A DNA stretch of 64,000 bases from DATFDN01 sp963756545 (GTDB lineage: Bacteria > Pseudomonadota > Alphaproteobacteria > Acetobacterales > Acetobacteraceae): positions 62,001-126,000 of the forward strand of contig CAVWNY010000008.1 in the NCBI GenBank assembly GCA_963756545.1, in the 5' to 3' direction. How positions within the stretch are numbered: position 1 is the stretch's first letter; every line of letters begins with the position of its first letter. A program made the translations under genes and the position numbers. Under the pieces are notes generated by a model that saw nothing but the letters and a program-made list of their open reading frames with translations, searched no databases and was not told where the DNA came from. This document shows positions 61,416 through 64,000 of this stretch, one piece after another.

Positions 61416-63614
61416 CTATTCCGCGCGCGGGGCTGCGCGCGTGCCGATCACGCCCTGCCGTTCCAGCCGCGCCAGCTCGGCTGGGCCAACGCCCGTCCTT
61501 TCAGCGAGGACTTCCTGGTTGTGCTCCCCGAGGGTCGGTGCGGCCCTCTTCAGTGCAGGTGACGCACCGTCGAGGCGGTAGGGCGCGAGCGGCACGACAT
61601 GCGAGCCGATGAAGCGCCGCTCCAGCTGCCGCCAAAAGCCGGCCTCGCGCAGTTGCGGATCGTTCAGCAACTCGTGCGCGGGGCGAACCGGCGCGGCTGG
61701 CACGCCGGCTTCCTGCAAGCGACAAGCGGCCTCCTCCGCGCCCCGAGTCGCCGACCAGGAGGCGAGGGCAGCCTCCAATCCAGGGCCGGGGCCGATCAAT
61801 CGAGCGAGTGCCTCCCTCTGCTCTTCCGTTTCCACCGACACGGCCAGCCATTCGTCCTGGTTCGCGGTCGGTACGCAGGTGCGCAGGATCGATGCGGGAT
61901 GCTGGCTGCCCTCCCGCGGCAGCCGGTCCGTTCGTAGCGACTGCGCGATCAGCGCGTCGGCGCAGAGCTGGAATAGGCACTCCACCTGCCCCAGGTCGAT
62001 CCAGGTGCTCACCCTTCGCCCGCGGCCTGAATAAAGGGCGACCAGACAGGCGATCGCGCCGTAGAGCCCCGCGACGGGGTCGCCATAGGCGACATGCTGC
62101 ATGGTCGGCGGATCCTCCGTCCGCCCGTTCACGAACGGCAGTCCGGATGCCTGCTCCACCGTGGAGCCATAGGCCCGGAAGCTTCGCCAGGGACCGCGCG
62201 AGCCGAACGCCCCCATCGAGATTGCTATCAGCCCGGGATTTGTTTCGGCGAGGCCGGCCGCGCCGACTCCCAGCTTGTCGAGCACGCCGGGCGCGTGGTT
62301 CTCGATCAGCACCTCCGACTGCGCCGCCAGCCGGCGCAGCAGCGCGCGTCCGTCCTCCGTCTTGAAGTCGAGCGTGATCCCGCGCTTGTTGCGGTTCACC
62401 ATCAGGAACGACGGTCGCACCTCGTAGGGCGGCGGGTCGGCCGACATGTCGCCATCCCACCCGCGCCACCAGTCGAAATAGCTGCAGGACTCGACTTTCA
62501 CCACGTCGGCCCCGAGATCGGCGAAGTGCCGCGCTGCGAGCGGGCCGGCCCAGCCCATCGAGAGATCGAGCACATTCATGCCCTGCAGCGGCAACTCGGG
62601 CCGGAGCGCATTTTGCTCCCGCGGGGGCGCCTCGCCGCCACTTTTGTGGAAATGGAACGGCATCGACGGGCCGGTCGCATCGCGAGCGCCCGGCACTGGA
62701 CCGAAGCTGTCCCGCTCGTTCCAGTGCGGCGTTTTCGGAAGCTCCGCGAGATCGGGCATCGGCGCGATCGGAATGCGGCGGCGCTGGCCCTCCTCCACCC
62801 AGAACCGCGCGGGGTGGCGCACAAACGCCGCGCGCAGCCTGGGCTCGAGGATCGCGGCATCGGTGAAGCGGTTCGCCATAAGCTGATAGCGCGGATCACG
62901 TCCGAGGCCCGGAAGTTCGGCGAGATCGCACAGCGCCGTCCACTGCGCCGGCGTCAGCGCGGTGACGCCGATCCAGCCATCGGCCGCGGGATAGACGGTG
63001 CCCGGATAGGTGGTGAACCGGTTGATGCCGCGCCGCACCGCCGTCTCTCCTGTGATGGCGGCGGCGGTCGTCTGCGCCTCCATGAAGCACATGTTCGCGG
63101 ACAGGACGTCCACCTCAATCCGCCGCCCGGCCCAGCATTTCCAGCGGCCGATCAGCCCCGCCATCGCCCCGATGAAGCCGGTTGCGCCGCCGACGATCTG
63201 CGGCGCATGCCCGCGCGGCAGCAGTGGAGGTCCCTCCTCCGGGCCGACCGCATAGGCCACCCCAGACAGCGCCTGGATCAGCGCGTCCGTGCCCTGCCAT
63301 TCCCGATACGGGCCACGCCGATCGAACCAGGCGAGCGAAAGCTGTAGCGAGTCGGGGAAATCACGCGCAGGACCGTCTGCAATGACGAGGTCAACGCCTG
63401 TCGGGCCCGCCGTGGCCAGGGGCGACTTCCCGTGATCGAGCCAGGCAGCGAATGCAGCGCTCGCCGTGCCGCCGTAACCGACTCCGATCGGGGACGGCGA
63501 GCCAGCCTGGAGCACGCGCGCGCCGTAATAGGCGAAAAGTCGCCCGCAGTAGCGGATGGCGACGCTGGCGGGGAACTCCAGCACCGTAAGGCCGGCGAGC
63601 GGGGCGGCGGTCAT
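61416..63614 (-). CDS. Two-domain CaiB/BaiF (class III) CoA-transferase
   Basis: A 732-residue protein with two CaiB folds. The second half (from ~345) is typical: LPLQGMNVLDLSMGWAGPLAARHFADLGADVVKVE, RGWDGDM, NRNKRGITLDF and the catalytic Asp in MQHVAYGDPVAGLYGAIA (D512). The first half (1-~310) is degenerate: its equivalent loop reads VGGATGFIGAMAGLIGR, with Gly (G142) where the Asp should be, so it probably serves structure only. Starts at ATG 63614, overlapping the stop of the ABC ATPase gene (ATGA). It would move CoA from a donor to the carboxylate of a pathway intermediate. It is followed by the carboxylase after a 13-base gap. Confidence 0.93.
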   Translation of the reverse strand: MTAAPLAGLTVLEFPASVAIRYCGRLFAYYGARVLQAGSPSPIGVGYGGTASAAFAAWLDHGKSPLATAGPTGVDLVIADGPARDFPDSLQLSLAWFDRRGPYREWQGTDALIQALSGVAYAVGPEEGPPLLPRGHAPQIVGGATGFIGAMAGLIGRWKCWAGRRIEVDVLSANMCFMEAQTTAAAITGETAVRRGINRFTTYPGTVYPAADGWIGVTALTPAQWTALCDLAELPGLGRDPRYQLMANRFTDAAILEPRLRAAFVRHPARFWVEEGQRRRIPIAPMPDLAELPKTPHWNERDSFGPVPGARDATGPSMPFHFHKSGGEAPPREQNALRPELPLQGMNVLDLSMGWAGPLAARHFADLGADVVKVESCSYFDWWRGWDGDMSADPPPYEVRPSFLMVNRNKRGITLDFKTEDGRALLRRLAAQSEVLIENHAPGVLDKLGVGAAGLAETNPGLIAISMGAFGSRGPWRSFRAYGSTVEQASGLPFVNGRTEDPPTMQHVAYGDPVAGLYGAIACLVALYSGRGRRVSTWIDLGQVECLFQLCADALIAQSLRTDRLPREGSQHPASILRTCVPTANQDEWLAVSVETEEQREALARLIGPGPGLEAALASWSATRGAEEAACRLQEAGVPAAPVRPAHELLNDPQLREAGFWRQLERRFIGSHVVPLAPYRLDGASPALKRAAPTLGEHNQEVLAERTGVGPAELARLERQGVIGTRAAPRAE

Positions 63615-64000
63615 CGTGCACCCTTCGTTGTCAGCAGGTGGCAGCTTGCGGAGTGGCCGGTTCCCGTTGCGGCGGGTAGCTCGATGCTGCAGACCGGCAT
63701 GGCGTGCGGGCACCGAGGATGGAAACGGCAGCCCGACGGCGGATCGAGCGCGCTGGCCGGCTCGCCGGCCAGCTCGGGAACCGAGAGCGGCCGGTCCGGA
63801 TCGGGCACCGGCACGGCATCCAGCAATGCGCGCGTATAGGGATGCCGAGGCTCGGCGAACACCCCGGCGGTAGGCCCGCTCTCGACGAGTCGCCCGAGAT
63901 AGATCACGGCAACCCTCGTGCTGAAATGCTCCACCAGCGCGAGGTCGTGCGCGATGATCAGATAGGTCAGTCCGAACTCGGCCTGGATGTCGCTCAGCAG
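63611..64000 (-). CDS. Oligopeptide/dipeptide-type ABC transporter ATP-binding protein (5' end outside window)
   Basis: The last ~129 residues of a DppF/OppF-type ATPase. LTYLIIAHDLALVEHFSTRVAVIYLGRLVESG contains the H-loop, followed by EPRHPYTRALLDAVPVPDPD and the C-terminal Cys-rich OppD/F tail SGCRFHPRCPHAMPVC. It ends in an ATGA overlap with the CoA-transferase. The rest lies to the right. It marks a second importer, for peptides or peptide-like solutes, linked to the CoA-transferase/carboxylase genes. Confidence 0.95.
   Translation of the reverse strand: MLSDIQAEFGLTYLIIAHDLALVEHFSTRVAVIYLGRLVESGPTAGVFAEPRHPYTRALLDAVPVPDPDRPLSVPELAGEPASALDPPSGCRFHPRCPHAMPVCSIELPAATGTGHSASCHLLTTKGAR

Overview
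The window is GC-rich, densely coded DNA from what looks like an alphaproteobacterium. The gene set (plant-type glutamate-cysteine ligase, fabI-aroC next to pdxH, METTL20-like methyltransferase beside ubiA, rsmE next to gshA, tetrameric sarcosine oxidase) fits Rhodospirillales/Acetobacteraceae. That placement is inference from gene content, not a phylogeny. I see no integrase, transposase, CRISPR array, rRNA or origin.

Layout. (1) 1-1.5 kb: nitrate/sulfonate/taurine-type ABC importer genes (ATPase cut by the window edge, binding protein). (2) 2-7.5 kb: two GH5 glycosidases (one a type-I-secreted modular protein with an odd domain order), a secreted beta-propeller protein and a lone receiver domain. 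(3) 7.5-29.2 kb: a mostly housekeeping block: aroC, fabI, pdxH, a universal stress protein, a MarR-pirin pair, pmbA, a Tim44-like protein, an MFS carrier, a methyltransferase, ubiA, rsmE, gshA, a BTAD/TPR regulator, ispE, a Bax-inhibitor-1 protein, a LolCDE/YbbAP-like exporter, tesA and thpR, plus PEP-CTERM proteins. (4) 30.1-35.5 kb: tRNA-Arg(CCU), a DUF202 membrane protein, a conserved hypothetical gene, and a visibly less GC-rich group (thioesterase, membrane protein, acyl-CoA synthetase) that may be acquired. (5) 35.5-45.1 kb: a signalling and stress area with a class III cyclase/ATPase/TPR giant, a Crp-type regulator, a membrane cNMP-binding protein, an HtrA protease, and several small or unusual proteins, including a secreted protein made of 14-residue repeats. 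(6) 45.3-64 kb: a catabolic cluster with a VOC dioxygenase, a ribose-type ABC importer, a LacI regulator, a bicupin dioxygenase-like protein, two paralogous SnoaL-fold proteins, sarcosine oxidase soxBDAG, a carboxylase that lacks its ATP-grasp part, a double CaiB CoA-transferase and the end of an oligopeptide ABC ATPase.

The most interesting item is region 6. A perfect palindrome TGCATTCGAATGCA (core GCATTCGAATGC) occurs four times, in front of the importer operon, between the bicupin-lacI operon and SnoaL gene 1, and twice between soxB and SnoaL gene 2. This points to a LacI-controlled pathway in which an imported compound is N-demethylated or oxidised by a SoxBDAG enzyme and then processed by cupin, VOC and SnoaL enzymes. 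The substrate is unknown.

Five genes between 15 and 30.5 kb (MFS carrier, gshA, BTAD regulator, a PEP-CTERM protein, the DUF202 protein) each need one extra base skipped to restore a full-length family protein. The same direction every time suggests systematic insertion errors in the sequence rather than five real pseudogenes, but raw reads would decide.
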